Under the pieces are notes generated by a model. That model did no database searches, was not told where the DNA came from, and saw only the letters and a list, made by a program, of their open reading frames with translations. The translations under genes were made by a program, and so were the position numbers. Positions 19,501 to 34,100 of a stretch of DNA of 64,000 bases are shown here, piece after piece. Source of the stretch: Plazaster borealis (lineage: Eukaryota > Echinodermata > Asteroidea > Forcipulatida > Labidiasteridae); assembly GCA_021014325.1 (NCBI GenBank), contig CM037473.1, positions 14,508,696 to 14,572,695 of the forward strand, read 5' to 3'. Position 1 is the stretch's first letter; every line of letters begins with the position of its first letter.

Positions 19501-22500
19501 GAAAGCCCATCTCAAGGGCTCTCTCCTCGTCCTAGTTTTGTTTCTGTGACGATTTTCTAGGCGAGGCGAGCGGCCAGGATGTGGGGTTACTACCACCACC
19601 AACCGGGGCTACGTATGAACACAAGCAAGGCATTTCCTGCCGAATAATGGTTTGAAACAAATTCTGCGCTATGTTTGACAATAACTCCGGAACTAAGCAT
19701 GCTAGAGACACAAAATTTATATCAAACTCTGCCTCCCATATCCCTGAATCCGAAAATCAATTTTTTATGGTCACTTTGTGCCATCTCCATACCGGAAATG
19801 ACCAGCAAGTGGGGATACTCAGAATGCTCCTCAAAAGCATGTTCAATGCGATTTTTGTACACAAAGCTATCAACGAGAGAAATACAAAGTAAGGACGGCC
19901 AAATCACCCTCAGAAAAACGCTGGATTTGCACAAGTTTTATACCATTGGAAAGCCCATCTCAAGGGCTCTCTTCTCGTCCTAGTTTTGTTTCTTTGACGA
20001 TTTTCTAGGCGAGGCGAGCGGCCAGGATGTGGGGTTACTACCACCACCAACCGGGGCTACGTATGAACACAAGCAAGGCATTTCCTGCCGAATAATGGTT
20101 TGAAACAAATTCTGCGCTATGTTTGACAATAACTCCGGAACTAAGCATGCTAGAGACACAAAATTTATATCAAACTCTGCCTCCCATATCCCTGAATCCG
20201 AAAATCGACTTTTTATGGTCACTTTGTGCCATCTCCATACCGGAAATGACCAGCAAGTGGGGATACTCAGAATGCTCCTCAAAAGCATGTTCAATGGGAT
20301 TTTTGTACACAAAGCTATCAAAGAGAGAAATACAAAGTAAGGACGGCCAAATCACCCTCAGAAAAACGCTGGATTTGCACAAGTTTTATACCATTGGAAG
20401 CCCATCTGAAGGGCTCTCTTCTCGTTCTAGTTTTGTTTCTTCGACGATTTTCTAGGCGAGGCGAGCGGCCAGGATGCAGGGTTACTACCACCACCAACCG
20501 GGGCTACGTATGAACACAAGCAAGGCATTTCCTGCCGAATAATGGTTTGAAACAAATTCTGCGCTATGTTTGACAATAACTCCGGAACTAAGCATGCTAG
20601 AGACACAAAATTTATATCAAACTCTGCCTCCCATATCCCTGAATCCGAAAATCAATTTTTATGGTCACTTTGTGCCATCTCCATACCGGAAATGACCAGC
20701 AAGTGGGGATACTCAGAATGCTCCTCAAAAGCATGTTCAATGGGATTTTTGTACACAAAGCTATCAAAGATTGAAATACAAAGTAAGGACGGCCAAATCA
20801 CCCTCAGAAAAACGCTGGATTTGTACAAGTTTTATACCATTGGAAAGCCCATCTCAAGGGCTCTCTCCTCGTCCTAGTTTTGTTTCTGTGACGATTTTCT
20901 AGGCGAGGCGAGCGGCCAGGATGTGGGGTTACTACCACCACCAACCGGGGCTACGTATGAACACAAGCAAGGCATTTCCTGCCGAATAATGGTTTGAAAC
21001 AAATTCTGCGCTATGTTTGACAATAACTCCGGAACTAAGCATGCTAGAGACACAAAATTTATATCAAACTCTGCCTCCCATATCCCTGAATCCGAAAATC
21101 GACTTTTTATGGTCACTTTGTGCCATCTCCATACCGGAAATGACCAGCAAGTGGGGATACTCAGAATGCTCCTCAAAAGCATGTTCAATGGGATTTTTGT
21201 ACACAAAGCTTACAAAGAGAGAAATACAAAGTAAGGACGGCCAAATCACCCTCAGAAAAACGCTGGATTTGCACAAGTTTTATACCATTGGAAAGCCCAT
21301 CTCAAGGGCTCTCTTCTCGTCCTAGTTTTGTTTCTTTGACGATTTTCTAGGCGAGGCGAGCGGCCAGGATGCAGGGTTACTACCACCACCAACCGGGGCT
21401 ACGTATGAACACAAGCAAGGCATTTCCTGCCGAATAATGGTTTGAAACAAATTCTGCGCTATGTTTGACAATAACTCCGGAACTAAGCATGCTAGAGACA
21501 CAAAATTTATATCAAACTCTGCCTCCCATATCCCTGAATCCGAAAATCGAATTTTTATGGTCACTTTGTGCCATCTCCATACCGGAAATGACCAGCAAGC
21601 GGGGATACTCAGAATGCTCCTCAAAAGCATGTTCAATGGGATTTTTGTACACAAAGCTATCAAAGATTGAAATACAAAGTAAGGACGGCCAAATCACCCT
21701 CAGAAAAACGCTGGATTTGTACAAGTTTTATACCATTGGAAAGCCCATCTCAAGGGCTCTCTCCTCGTCCTAGTTTTGTTTCTGTGACGATTTTCTAGGC
21801 GAGGCGAGCGGCCAGGATGTGGGGTTACTACCACCACCAACCGGGGCTACGTATGAACACAAGCAAGGCATTTCCTGCCGAATAATGGTTTGAAACAAAT
21901 TCTGCGCTATGTTTGACAATAACTCCGGAACTAAGCATGCTAGAGACACAAAATTTATATCAAACTCTGCCTCCCATATCCCTGAATCCGAAAATCAATT
22001 TTTTATGGTCACTTTGTGCCATCTCCATACCGGAAATGACCAGCAAGTGGGGATACTCAGAATGCTCCTCGAAAGCATGTTCAATGGGATTTTTGTACAC
22101 AAAGCTATCAAAGAGAGAAATACAAAGTAAGGACGGCCAAATCACCCTCAGAAAAACGCTGGATTTGTACAAGTTTTATACCATTGGAAAGCCCATCTCA
22201 AGGGCTCTCTTCTCGTCCTAGTTTTGTTTCTGTGACCATTTTCTAGGCGAGGCGAGCGGCCAGGATGTGGGGTTACTACCACCACCAACCGGGGCTACGT
22301 ATGAACACAAGCAAGGCATTTCCTGCCGAATAATGGTTTGAAACAAATTCTGCGCTATGTTTGACAATAACTCCGGAACTAAGCATGCTAGAGACACAAA
22401 ATTTATATCAAACTCTGCCTCCCATATCCCTGAATCCGAAAATCAATTTTTTTATGGTCACTTTGTGCCATCTCCATACCGGAAATGACCAGCAAGCGGG

Positions 22501-25500
22501 GATACTCAGAATGCTCCTCAAAAGCATGTTCAATGGGATTTTTGTACACAAAGCTTACAAAGAGAGAAATACAAAGTAAGGACGGCCAAATCACCCTCAG
22601 AAAAACGCTGGATTTGCACAAGTTTTATACCATTGGAAAGCCCATCTCAAGGGCTCTCTTCTCGTCCTAGTTTTGTTTCTTTGACGATTTTCTAGGCGAG
22701 GCGAGCGGCCAGGATGCAGGGTTACTACCACCACCAACCGGGGCTACGTATGAACACAAGCAAGGCATTTCCTGCCGAATAATGGTTTGAAACAAATTCT
22801 GCGCTATGTTTGACAATAACTCCGGAACTAAGCATGCTAGAGACACAAAATTTATATCAAACTCTGCCTCCCATATCCCTGAATCCGAAAATCAATTTTT
22901 ATGGTCACTTTGTGCCATCTCCATACCGGAAATGACCAGCAAGTGGGGATACTCAGAATGCTCCTCAAAAGCATGTTCAATGGGATTTTTGTACACAAAG
23001 CTATCAAAGAGAGAAATACAAAGTAAGGACGGCCAAATCACCCTCAGAAAAACGCTGGATTTGTACAAGTTTTATACCATTGGAAAGCCCATCTCAAGGG
23101 CTCTCTCCTCGTCCTAGTTTTGTTTCTGTGACGATTTTCTAAGCGAGGCGAGCGGCCAGGATGTGGGGTTACTACCACCACCAACCGGGGCTACGTATGA
23201 ACACAAGCAAGGCATTTCCTGCCGAATAATGGTTTGAAACAAATTCTGCGCTATGTTTGACAATAACTCCGGAACTAAGCATGCTAGAGACACAAAATTT
23301 ATATCAAACTCTGCCTCCCATATCCCTGAATCCGAAAATCGACTTTTTATGGTCACTTTGTGCCATCTCCATACCGGAAATGACCAGCAAGTGGGGATAC
23401 TCAGAATGCTCCTCAAAAGCATGTTCAATGCGATTTTTGTACACAAAGCTTACAAAGAGAGAAATACAAAGTAAGGACGGCCAAATCACCCTCAGAAAAA
23501 CGCTGGATTTGCACAAGTTTTATACCATTGGAAAGCCCATCTCAAGGGCTCTCTTCTCGTCCTAGTTTTGTTTCTTTGACGATTTTCTAGGCGAGGCGAG
23601 CGGCCAGGATGCAGGGTTACTACCACCACCAACCGGGGCTACGTATGAACACAAGCAAGGCATTTCCTGCCGAATAATGGTTTGAAACAAATTCTGCGCT
23701 ATGTTTGACAATAACTCCGGAACTAAGCATGCTAGAGACACAAAATTTATATCAAACTCTGCCTCCCATATCCCTGAATCCCAAAATCAACTTTTATGGC
23801 CACTTTGTGCCATCTCCATACCGGAAATGACCAGCAACTGGGGATACTCAGAATGCTCCTCAAAAGCATGTTCAACGGGTTTTTTGTACACAAAGCTATC
23901 AAAGAGAGAAATACAAAGTAAGGGCGGCCAAATCACCCTCAGAAAAATGCTGGATTTGCACAAGTTTTATACCATTGGAAAGCCCATCTCAAGGGCTCTC
24001 TCCTCGTCCTAGTTTTGTTTCTGTGACGATTTTCTAGGCGAGGCGAGCGGCCAGGATGTAGGGTTACTACCACCACCAACCGGGGCTACGTATGAACACA
24101 AGCAAGGCATTTCCTGCCGAATAATGGTTTGAAACAAATTCTGCGCTATGTTTGACAATAACTCCGGAACTAAGCATGCTAGAGACACAAAATTTATATC
24201 AAACTCTGCCTCCCATATCCCTGAATCCGAAAATTAACTTTTTATGGCCACTTTGTGCCATCTCCATACCGGAAATGACCAGCAAGTGGGGATACTCAGA
24301 ATGCTCCTCAAAAGCATGTTCAATGGGATTTTTGTACACAAAGCTATCAAAGAGAGAAATACAAAGTAAGGACGGCCAAATCACCCTCAGAAAAACGCTG
24401 GATTTGTACAAGTTTTATACCATTGGAAAGCCCATCTCAAGGGCTCTCTCCTCGTCCTAGTTTTGTTTCTGTGACGATTTTCTAGGCGAGGCGAGCGGCC
24501 AGGATGTGGGGTTACTACCACCACCAACCGGGGCTACGTATGAACACAAGCAAGGCATTTCCTGCCGAATAATGGTTTGAAACAAATTCTGCGCTATGTT
24601 TGACAATAACTCCGGAACTAAGCATGCTAGAGACACAAAATTTATATCAAACTCTGCCTCCCATATCCCTGAATCCGAAAATCAATTTTTTTATGGTCAC
24701 TTTGTGCCATCTCCATACCGGAAATGACCAGCAAGTGGGGATACTCAGAATGCTCCTCAAAAGCATGTTCAACGGGATTTTTGTACACAAAGCTATCAAA
24801 GAGAGAAATACAAAGTAAGGACGGCCAAATCACCCTCAGAAAAATGCTGGATTTGCACAAGTTTTATACCATTGGAAAGCCCATCTCAAGGGCTCTCTCC
24901 TCGTCCTAGTTTTGTTTCTTTGACGATTTTCTAGGCGAGGCGAGCGGCCAGGATGCAGGGTTACTACCACCACCAACCGGGGCTACGTATGAACACAAGC
25001 AAGGCATTTCCTGCCGAATAATGGTTTGAAACAAATTCTGCGCTATGTTTGACAATAACTCCGGAACTAAGCATGCTAGAGACACAAAATTTATATCAAA
25101 CTCTGCCTCCCATATCCCTGAATCCGAAAATCAATTTTTTATGGTCACTTTGTGCCATCTCCATACCGGAAATGACCAGCAAGTGGGGATACTCAGAATG
25201 CTCCTCAAAAGCATGTTCAATGGGATTTTTGTACACAAAGCTATCAAAGATTGAAATACAAAGTAAGGACGGCCAAATCACCCTCAGAAAAACGCTGGAT
25301 TTGTACAAGTTTTATACCATTGGAAAGCCCATCTCAAGGGCTCTCTCCTCGTCCTAGTTTTGTTTCTGTGACGATTTTCTAAGCGAGGCGAGCGGCCAGG
25401 ATGTGGGGTTACTACCACCACCAACCGGGGCTACGTATGAACACAAGCAAGGCATTTCCTGCCGAATAATGGTTTGAAACAAATTCTGCGCTATGTTTGA

Positions 25501-26383
25501 CAATAACTCCGGAACTAAGCATGCTAGAGACACAAAATTTATATCAAACTCTGCCTCCCATATCCCTGAATCCGAAAATCAATTTTTATGGTCACTTTGT
25601 GCCATCTCCATACCGGAAATGACCAGCAAGTGGGGATACTCAGAATGCTCCTCAAAAGCATGTTCAATGGGATTTTTGTACACAAAGCTATCAAAGAGAG
25701 AAATACAAAGTAAGGACGGCCAAATCACCCTCAGAAAAACGCTGGATTTGTACAAGTTTTATACCATTGGAAAGCCCATCTCAAGGGCTCTCTCCTCGTC
25801 CTAGTTTTGTTTCTGTGACGATTTTCTAGGCGAGGCGAGCGGCCAGGATGTGGGGTTACTACCACCACCAACCGGGGCTACGTATGAACACAAGCAAGGC
25901 ATTTCCTGCCGAATAATGGTTTGAAACAAATTCTGCGCTATGTTTGACAATAACTCCGGAACTAAGCATGCTAGAGACACAAAATTTATATCAAACTCTG
26001 CCTCCCATATCCCTGAATCCGAAAATCAATTTTTATGGTCACTTTGTGCCATCTCCATACCGGAAATGACCAGCAAGTGGGGATACTCAGAATGCTCCTC
26101 AAAAGCATGTTCAATGGGATTTTGTACACAAAGCTATCAAAGAGACATACAAAGTAAGGACGGCCAAATCACCCTCAGAAAAATGATGGATTTGCACAAG
26201 TTTTATACCAATGGAAAGCCCATCTCAAGGGCTCTCTCCTCGTCCTAGTTTTGTTTCTGTGACGATTTTCTAGGCGAGGCGAGCGGCCAGGATGTAGGGT
26301 TACTACCACCACCAACCGGGGCTACGTATGAACACAAGCAAGGCATTTCCTGCCGAATAATGGTTTGAAACAAATTCTGCGCT

Positions 26384-28174
26384 ATGTTTGACAATAACTC
26401 CGGAACTAAGCATGCTAGAGACACAAAATTTATATCAAACTGTGCCTCCGATATCCCTGAATCCGAAAATCAACTTTTTATGGCCACTTTTTGCCATCTC
26501 CATACCGGAAATGACCAGCAATTGGGGATACTCAAAATGCTCCTCAAAAGCATGTTCAACGGGATTTTTGTACACAAAGCTATCAAAGAGAGAAAAACAA
26601 AGTAAGGACGGCCAAATCGCCCTCAGAAAAATGCTGGATTTGCACAAGTTTTATACCAATGGAAAGCCCATTTCAAGGGCTCTCTCCTCGTTGAAATTTT
26701 GTTTCTGTGACGATTTTCTAGGCGAGCCGAGCGGCCAGGATGTAGGGTTACTACCATCACCAACTGGGGCTACGTATGAACACAAGCAAGGAATTTCCTG
26801 CCGAATAATGGTTTGAAACAAATTCTGCGCTATGTTTAACAATAACTCTCAAACTAAGCATGCTAGAGACACAAAATTTATATCAAACTCTGCCTCCCAT
26901 ATCCCTGAATCTCAAAATCAACTTTTTATGGCCACTTTGTGCCATCTCCATACCGGAAATGACCAGCAAGTGGGGATACTCAGAATGCTCCTCAAAAGCA
27001 TGTTCAACGGGATTTTTGTACACAAAGCTATCAAAGAGAGAAATACAAAGTAAGGACGGCCAAAGCACAATCAGAAAAATGCTGGATTTGCACAAGCTGT
27101 ATACCATTGGAAAGCCCATCTCAAAGCTGTCTTTTTGTCCTAGTTCTGTTGCTGTGACGATTTTCTAGGTGAGGCGAGCGGCCGGAATGTAGGGTTACTA
27201 CCACCACCAACTGGGGCTACGTATCAACACAAGCAAGGCATTTCCTGCCGAATAATGGTTTGAAACAAATTCTGCGCTATGTTTGACAATAACTCTAGAA
27301 CTAAGCATGCTAGAGACACAAAATTTATATCAAACTCTGCCTCCCATATCCCTGAATCCCAAAATCAACTTTTTATGGCCACTTTGTGCCATCTCCATAC
27401 CGGAAATGACCAGCAATTGGGGATACTCAGAATGCTTCTCAAAAGCATGTTCAACGGGATTTTTGTACACAAAGCTATCAAAGAGGGAAATACAAAGTAA
27501 GGACGGCCAAATCACCCTCAGAAAAATGATGGATTTGCACAAGTTTTATACCATTGGAAAGCCCATCTCAAGGGCTCTCTTCTCGTTGAAGTTTTGTTTC
27601 TGTCACGATTTTCTAGGCGAGCCGAGCGGCCAGGGTGTAGGGTTACTACCACCACCAACTGGGGCTACGTATGAACACAAGCAAGGCATTTCCTGCCGAA
27701 TAATGGTTTAAAACAAATTCTGCGCTATGTTTGACAATAACTCTGGAACTAAGCATGCTAGAGACACAAAAGTTATATCAAACTCTGCCTCCCATATCCC
27801 TGGATCCGAAAATCAACTTTTTATGGCCACTTTAGGCCATCTCCATACCGGAAATGACCAGCAAGTGGGGATACTCAGAATGCTCCTCAAAAGCATGTTC
27901 AACGGGATTTTTGTACACAAAGCTATCAAAGAGAGAAATACAAAGTAAGGACGGCCAAATCACCCTCAGAAAAATGCTGGATTTGCACAAGTTTTATACC
28001 ATTGGAAAGCCCATCTCAAGGGCTCTCTCCTCGTCCTAGTTTTGTTTCTGTGACGATTTTCTAAGCGAGGCGAGCGGCCAGGATGTGGGGTTACTACCAC
28101 CACCAACCGGGGCTACGTATGAACACAAGCAAGGCATTTCCTGCCGAATAATGGTTTGAAACAAATTCTGCGCT
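26384..28174 (+). repeat. Island of diverged satellite monomers
   Basis: Monomers at 26384, 26832, 27279 and 27727 carry many private changes: 'tgtgcctccgatatcc', 'aataactctcaaactaag', 'cgttgaagttttg' or 'cgttgaaattttg', 'gcgagccgagcggcc', 'caactggggc', and 'tcaaagctgtctttttgtcc' near 27120-27139. Monomers on both sides are close to consensus. Open frames of 142 codons at 26388-26816 and 27283-27711 result from loss of the usual TAG and are not taken as genes. Confidence 0.8.
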
Positions 28175-31100
28175 ATGTTTGACAATAACTCCGGAACTAA
28201 GCATGCTAGAGACACAAAATTTATATCAAACTCTGCCTCCCATATCCCTGAATCCGAAAATCAATTTTTATGGTCACTTTGTGCCATCTCCATACCGGAA
28301 ATGACCAGCAAGTGGGGATACTCAGAATGCTCCTCAAAAGCATGTTCAACGGGATTTTTGTACACAAAGCTATCAAAGAGAGAAATACAAAGTAAGGACG
28401 GCCAAATCACCCTCAGAAAAACGCTGGATTTGTACAAGTTTTATACCATTGGAAAGCCCATCTCAAGGGCTCTCTCCTCGTCCTAGTTTTGTTTCTGTGA
28501 CGATTTTCTAGGCGAGGCGAGCGGCCAGGATGTGGGGTTACTACCACCACCAACCGGGGCTACGTATGAACACAAGCAAGGCATTTCCTGCCGAATAATG
28601 GTTTGAAACAAATTCTGCGCTATGTTTGACAATAACTCCGGAACTAAGCATGCTAGAGACACAAAATTTATATCAAACTCTGCCTCCCATATCCCTGAAT
28701 CCGAAAATCGACTTTTTATGGTCACTTTGTGCCATCTCCATACCGGAAATGACCAGCAAGTGGGGATACTCAGAATGCTCCTCAAAAGCATGTTCAATGG
28801 GATTTTTGTACACAAAGCTTACAAAGAGAGAAATACAAAGTAAGGACGGCCAAATCACCCTCAGAAAAACGCTGGATTTGCACAAGTTTTATACCATTGG
28901 AAAGCCCATCTCAAGGGCTCTCTTCTCGTTCTAGCTTTGTTTCTTTGACGATTTTCTAGGCGAGGCGAGCGGCCAGGATGCAGGGTTACTACCACCACCA
29001 ACCGGGGCTACGTATGAACACAAGCAAGGCATTTCCTGCCGAATAATGGTTTGAAACAAATTCTGCGCTATGTTTGACAATAACTCCGGAACTAAGCATG
29101 CTAGAGACACAAAATTTATATCAAACTCTGCCTCCCATATCCCTGAATCCGAAAATCAATTTTTTATGGTCACTTTGTGCCATCTCCATACCGGAAATGA
29201 CCAGCAAGTGGGGATACTCAGAATGCTCCTCAAAAGCATGTTCAATGGGATTTTTGTACACAAAGCTATCAAAGATTGAAATACAAAGTAAGGACGGCCA
29301 AATCACCCTCAGAAAAACGCTGGATTTGTACAAGTTTTATACCATTGGAAAGCCCATCTCAAGGGCTCTCTCCTCGTCCTAGTTTTGTTTCTGTGACGAT
29401 TTTCTAAGCGAGGCGAGCGGCCAGGATGTGGGGTTACTACCACCACCAACCGGGGCTACGTATGAACACAAGCAAGGCATTTCCTGCCGAATAATGGTTT
29501 GAAACAAATTCTGCGCTATGTTTGACAATAATTCCGGAACTAAGAATGCTAGAGACACAAAATTTATATCAAACTGTGCCTCCGATATCCCTGAATCCGA
29601 AAATCAACTTTATGGCCACTTTGTGCCATCTCCATACCGGAATGTACAGCAAGTGGGGATACTCAGAATGCTCCTCAAAAGCATGTTCAACGGGATTTTT
29701 GTACACAAAGCTATCAAAGAGAGAAATACAAAGTAAGGACGGCCAAATCACCCTCAGAAAAACGCTGGATTTGCACAAGTTTTATACCATTGGAAAGCCC
29801 ATCTCAAGGGCTCTCTCCTCGTCCTAGTTTTGTTTCTGTGACGATTTTCTAGGCGAGGCGAGCGGCCAGGATGTGGGGTTACTACCACCACCAACCGGGG
29901 CTACGTATGAACACAAGCAAGGCATTTCCTGCCGAATAATGGTTTGAAACAAATTCTGCGCTATGTTTGACAATAACTCCGGAACTAAGCATGCTAGAGA
30001 CACAAAATTTATATCAAACTCTGCCTCCCATATCCCTGAACCCGAAAATTTAATTTTTATGATCACTTTGTGCCATCTCCATACCGGAAATGACCAGCAA
30101 GTGGGGATACTCAGAATGCTCCTCAAAAGCATGTTCAATGGGATTTTTGTACACAAAGCTATCAAAGAGAGAAATACAAAGTAAGGACGGCCAAATCACC
30201 CTCAGAAAAACGCTGGATTTGTACAAGTTTTATACCATTGGAAAGCCCATCTCAAGGGCTCTCTCCTCGTCCTAGTTTTGTTTCTGTGACGATTTTCTAG
30301 GCGAGGCGAGCGGCCAGGATGTGGGGTTACTACCACCACCAACCGGGGCTACGTATGAACACAAGCAAGGCATTTCCTGCCGAATAATGGTTTGAAACAA
30401 ATTCTGCGCTATGTTTGACAATAACTCCGGAACTAAGCATGCTAGAGACACAAAATTTATATCAAACTCTGCCTCCCATATCCCTGAATCCGAAAATTGA
30501 CTTTTTATGGCCACTTTGTGCCATCTCCATACCGGAAATGACCAGCAAGTGGGGATACTCAGAATGCTCCTGAAAGCATGTTCAACGGGATTTTTGTACA
30601 CAAAGCTTACAAAGAGAGAAATACAAAGTAAGGACGGCCAAATCACCCTCAGAAAAATGCTGGATTTGCACAAGTTTTATACCATTGGAAAGCCCATCTC
30701 AAGGGCTCTCTTCTCGTCCTAGTTTTGTTTCTTTGACGATTTTCTAGGCGAGGCGAGCGGCCAGGATGTGGGGTTACTACCACCACCAACCGGGGCTACG
30801 TATGAACACAAGCAAGGCATTTCCTGCCGAATAATGGTTTGAAACAAATTCTGCGCTATGTTTGACAATAACTCCGGAACTAAGCATGCTAGAGACACAA
30901 AATTTATATCAAACTCTGCCTCCCATATCCCTGAATCCGAAAATCAATTTTTTATGGTCACTTTGTGCCATCTCCATACCGGAAATGACCAGCAAGTGGG
31001 GATACTCAGAATGCTCCTCAAAAGCATGTTCAATGGGATTTTTGTACACAAAGCTATCAAAGATTGAAATACAAAGTAAGGACGGCCAAATCACCCTCAG

Positions 31101-34100
31101 AAAAACGCTGGATTTGTACAAGTTTTATACCATTGGAAAGCCCATCTCAAGGGCTCTCACCTCGGACTATTTTTGTTTCTGTGACGATTTTCTAAGCGAG
31201 GCGAGCGGCCAAGATGTGGGGTTACTACCACCACCAACCGGGGCTACGTATGAACACAAGCAAGGCATTTCCTGCCGAATAATGGTTTGAAACAAATTCT
31301 GCGCTATGTTTGACAATAACTCCGGAACTAAGCATGCTAGAGACACAAAATTTATATCAAACTCTGCCTCCCATATCCCTGAATCCGAAAATCAATTTTT
31401 TATGGTCACTTTGTGCCATCTCCATACCGGAAATGACCAGCAAGTGGGGATACTCAGAATGCTCCTCAAATCATGTTCAATGGGATTTTTGTACACAAAG
31501 CTATCAACGAGAGAAATACAAAGTAAGGACGGCCAAATCACCCTCAGAAAAACGCTGGATTTGTACAAGTTTTATACCATTGGAAAGCCCATCTCAAGGG
31601 CTCTCTCCTCGTCCTAGTTTTGTTTCTGTGACGATTTTCTAGGCGAGGCGAGCGGCCAGGATGTGGGGTTACTACCACCACCAACCGGGGCTACGTATGA
31701 ACACAAGCAAGGCATTTCCTGCCGAATAATGGTTTGAAACAAATTCTGCGCTATGTTTGACAATAACTCCGGAACTAAGCATGCTAGAGACACAAAATTT
31801 ATATCAAACTCTGCCTCCCATATCCCTGAATCCGAAAATCAATTTTTATGGTCACTTTGTGCCATCTCCATACCGGAAATGACCAGCAAGTGGGGATACT
31901 CAGAATGCTCCTCAAAAGCATGTTTAATGGGATTTTGTACACAAAGCTATCAAAGATTGAAATACAAAGTAAGGACGGCCAAATCACCCTCAGAAAAACG
32001 CTGGATTTGTACAAGTTTTATACCATTGGAAAGCCCATCTCAAGGGCTCTCTCCTCGTCCTCTTTTGTTTCTGTGACGATTTTCTAAGCGAGGCGAGCGG
32101 CCAGGATGTGGGGTTACTACCACCACCAACCGGGGCTACGTATGAACACAAGCAAGGCATTTCCTGCCGAATAATGGTTTGAAACAAATTCTGCGCTATG
32201 TTTGACAATAACTCCGGAACTAAGCATGCTAGAGACACAAAATTTATATCAAACTCTGCCTCCCATATCCCTGAATCCGAAAATCAATTTTTTATGGTCA
32301 CTTTGTGCCATCTCCATACCGGAAATGACCAGCAAGTGGGGATACTCAGAATGCTCCTCAAATCATGTTCAATGGGATTTTTGTACACAAAGCTATCAAC
32401 GAGAGAAATACAAAGTAAGGACGGCCAAATCACCCTCAGAAAAACGCTGGATTTGTACAAGTTTTATACCATTGGAAAGCCCATCTCAAGGGCTCTCTCC
32501 TCGTCCTAGTTTTGTTTCTGTGACGATTTTCTAGGCGAGGCGAGCGGCCAGGATGTGGGGTTACTATCACCACCAACCGGGGCTACGTATGAACACAAGC
32601 AAGGCATTTCCTGCCGAATAATGGTTTGAAACAAATTCTGCGCTATGTTTGACAATAACTCCGGAACTAAGCATGCTAGAGACACAAAATTTATATCAAA
32701 CTCTGCCTCCCATATCCCTGAATCCGAAAATCGACTTTTTATGGTCACTTTGTGCCATCTCCATACCGGAAATGACCAGCAAGTGGGGATACTCAGAATG
32801 CTCCTCAAAAGCATGTTCAATGCGATTTTTGTACACAAAGCTTACAAAGAGAGAAATACAAAGTAAGGACGGCCAAATCACCCTCAGAAAAACGCTGGAT
32901 TTGCACAAGTTTTATACCATTGGAAAGCCCATCTCAAGGGCTCTGTTCTCGTCCTAGTTTTGTTTCTTTGACGATTTTCTAGGCGAGGCGAGCGGCCAGG
33001 ATGCAGGGTTACTACCACCACCAACCGGGGCTACGTATGAACACAAGCAAGGCATTTCCTGCCGAATAATGGTTTGAAACAAATTCTGCGCTATGTTTGA
33101 CAATAACTCCGGAACTAAGCATGCTAGAGACACAAAATTTATATCAAACTCTGCCTCCCATATCCCTGAATCCGAAAATCAACTTTTTATGGCCACTTTG
33201 TGCCATCTCCATACCGGAAATGACCAGCAAGTGGGGATACTCAGAATGCTCCTCAAAAGCATGTTCAACGGGATTTTTGTACACAAAGCTATCAAAGAGA
33301 GAAATACAAAGTAAGGACGGCCAAATCACCCTCAGAAAAATGATGGATTTGCACAAGTTTTATACCATTGGAAAGCCCATCTCAAGGGCTCTCTTCTCGT
33401 TGAAGTTTTGTTTCTGTGACGATTTTCTAGGCGAGCCGAGCGGCCAGGATGTAGGGTTACTACCACCACCAACTGGGGCTACGTATGAACACAAGCAAGG
33501 CATTTCCTGCCGAATAATGGTTTGAAACAAATTCTGCGCTATGTTTGACAATAACTCCGGAACTAAGCATGCTAGAGACACAAAATTTATATCAAACTCT
33601 GCCTCCCATATCCCTGAATCCGAAAATCAATTTTTTATGGTCACTTTGTGCCATCTCCATACCGGAAATGACCAGCAAGTGGGGATACTCAGAATGCTCC
33701 TCAAATCATGTTCAATGGGATTTTTGTACACAAAGCTATCAACGAGAGAAATACAAAGTAAGGACGGCCAAATCACCCTCAGAAAAACGCTGGATTTGTA
33801 CAAGTTTTATACCATTGGAAAGCCCATCTCAAGGGCTCTCTCCTCGTCCTAGTTTTGTTTCTGTGACGATTTTCTAAGCGAGGCGAGCGGCCAGGATGTG
33901 GGGTTACTACCACCACCAACCGGGGCTACGTATGAACACAAGGAAGGGATTTCCTGCCGAATAATGGTTTGAAACAAATTCTGCGCTATGTTTGACAATA
34001 ACTCCGGAACTAAGCATGCTAGAGACACAAAATTTATATCAAACTCTGCCTCCCATATCCCTGAATCCGAAAATCAATTTTTTATGGTCACTTTGTGCCA

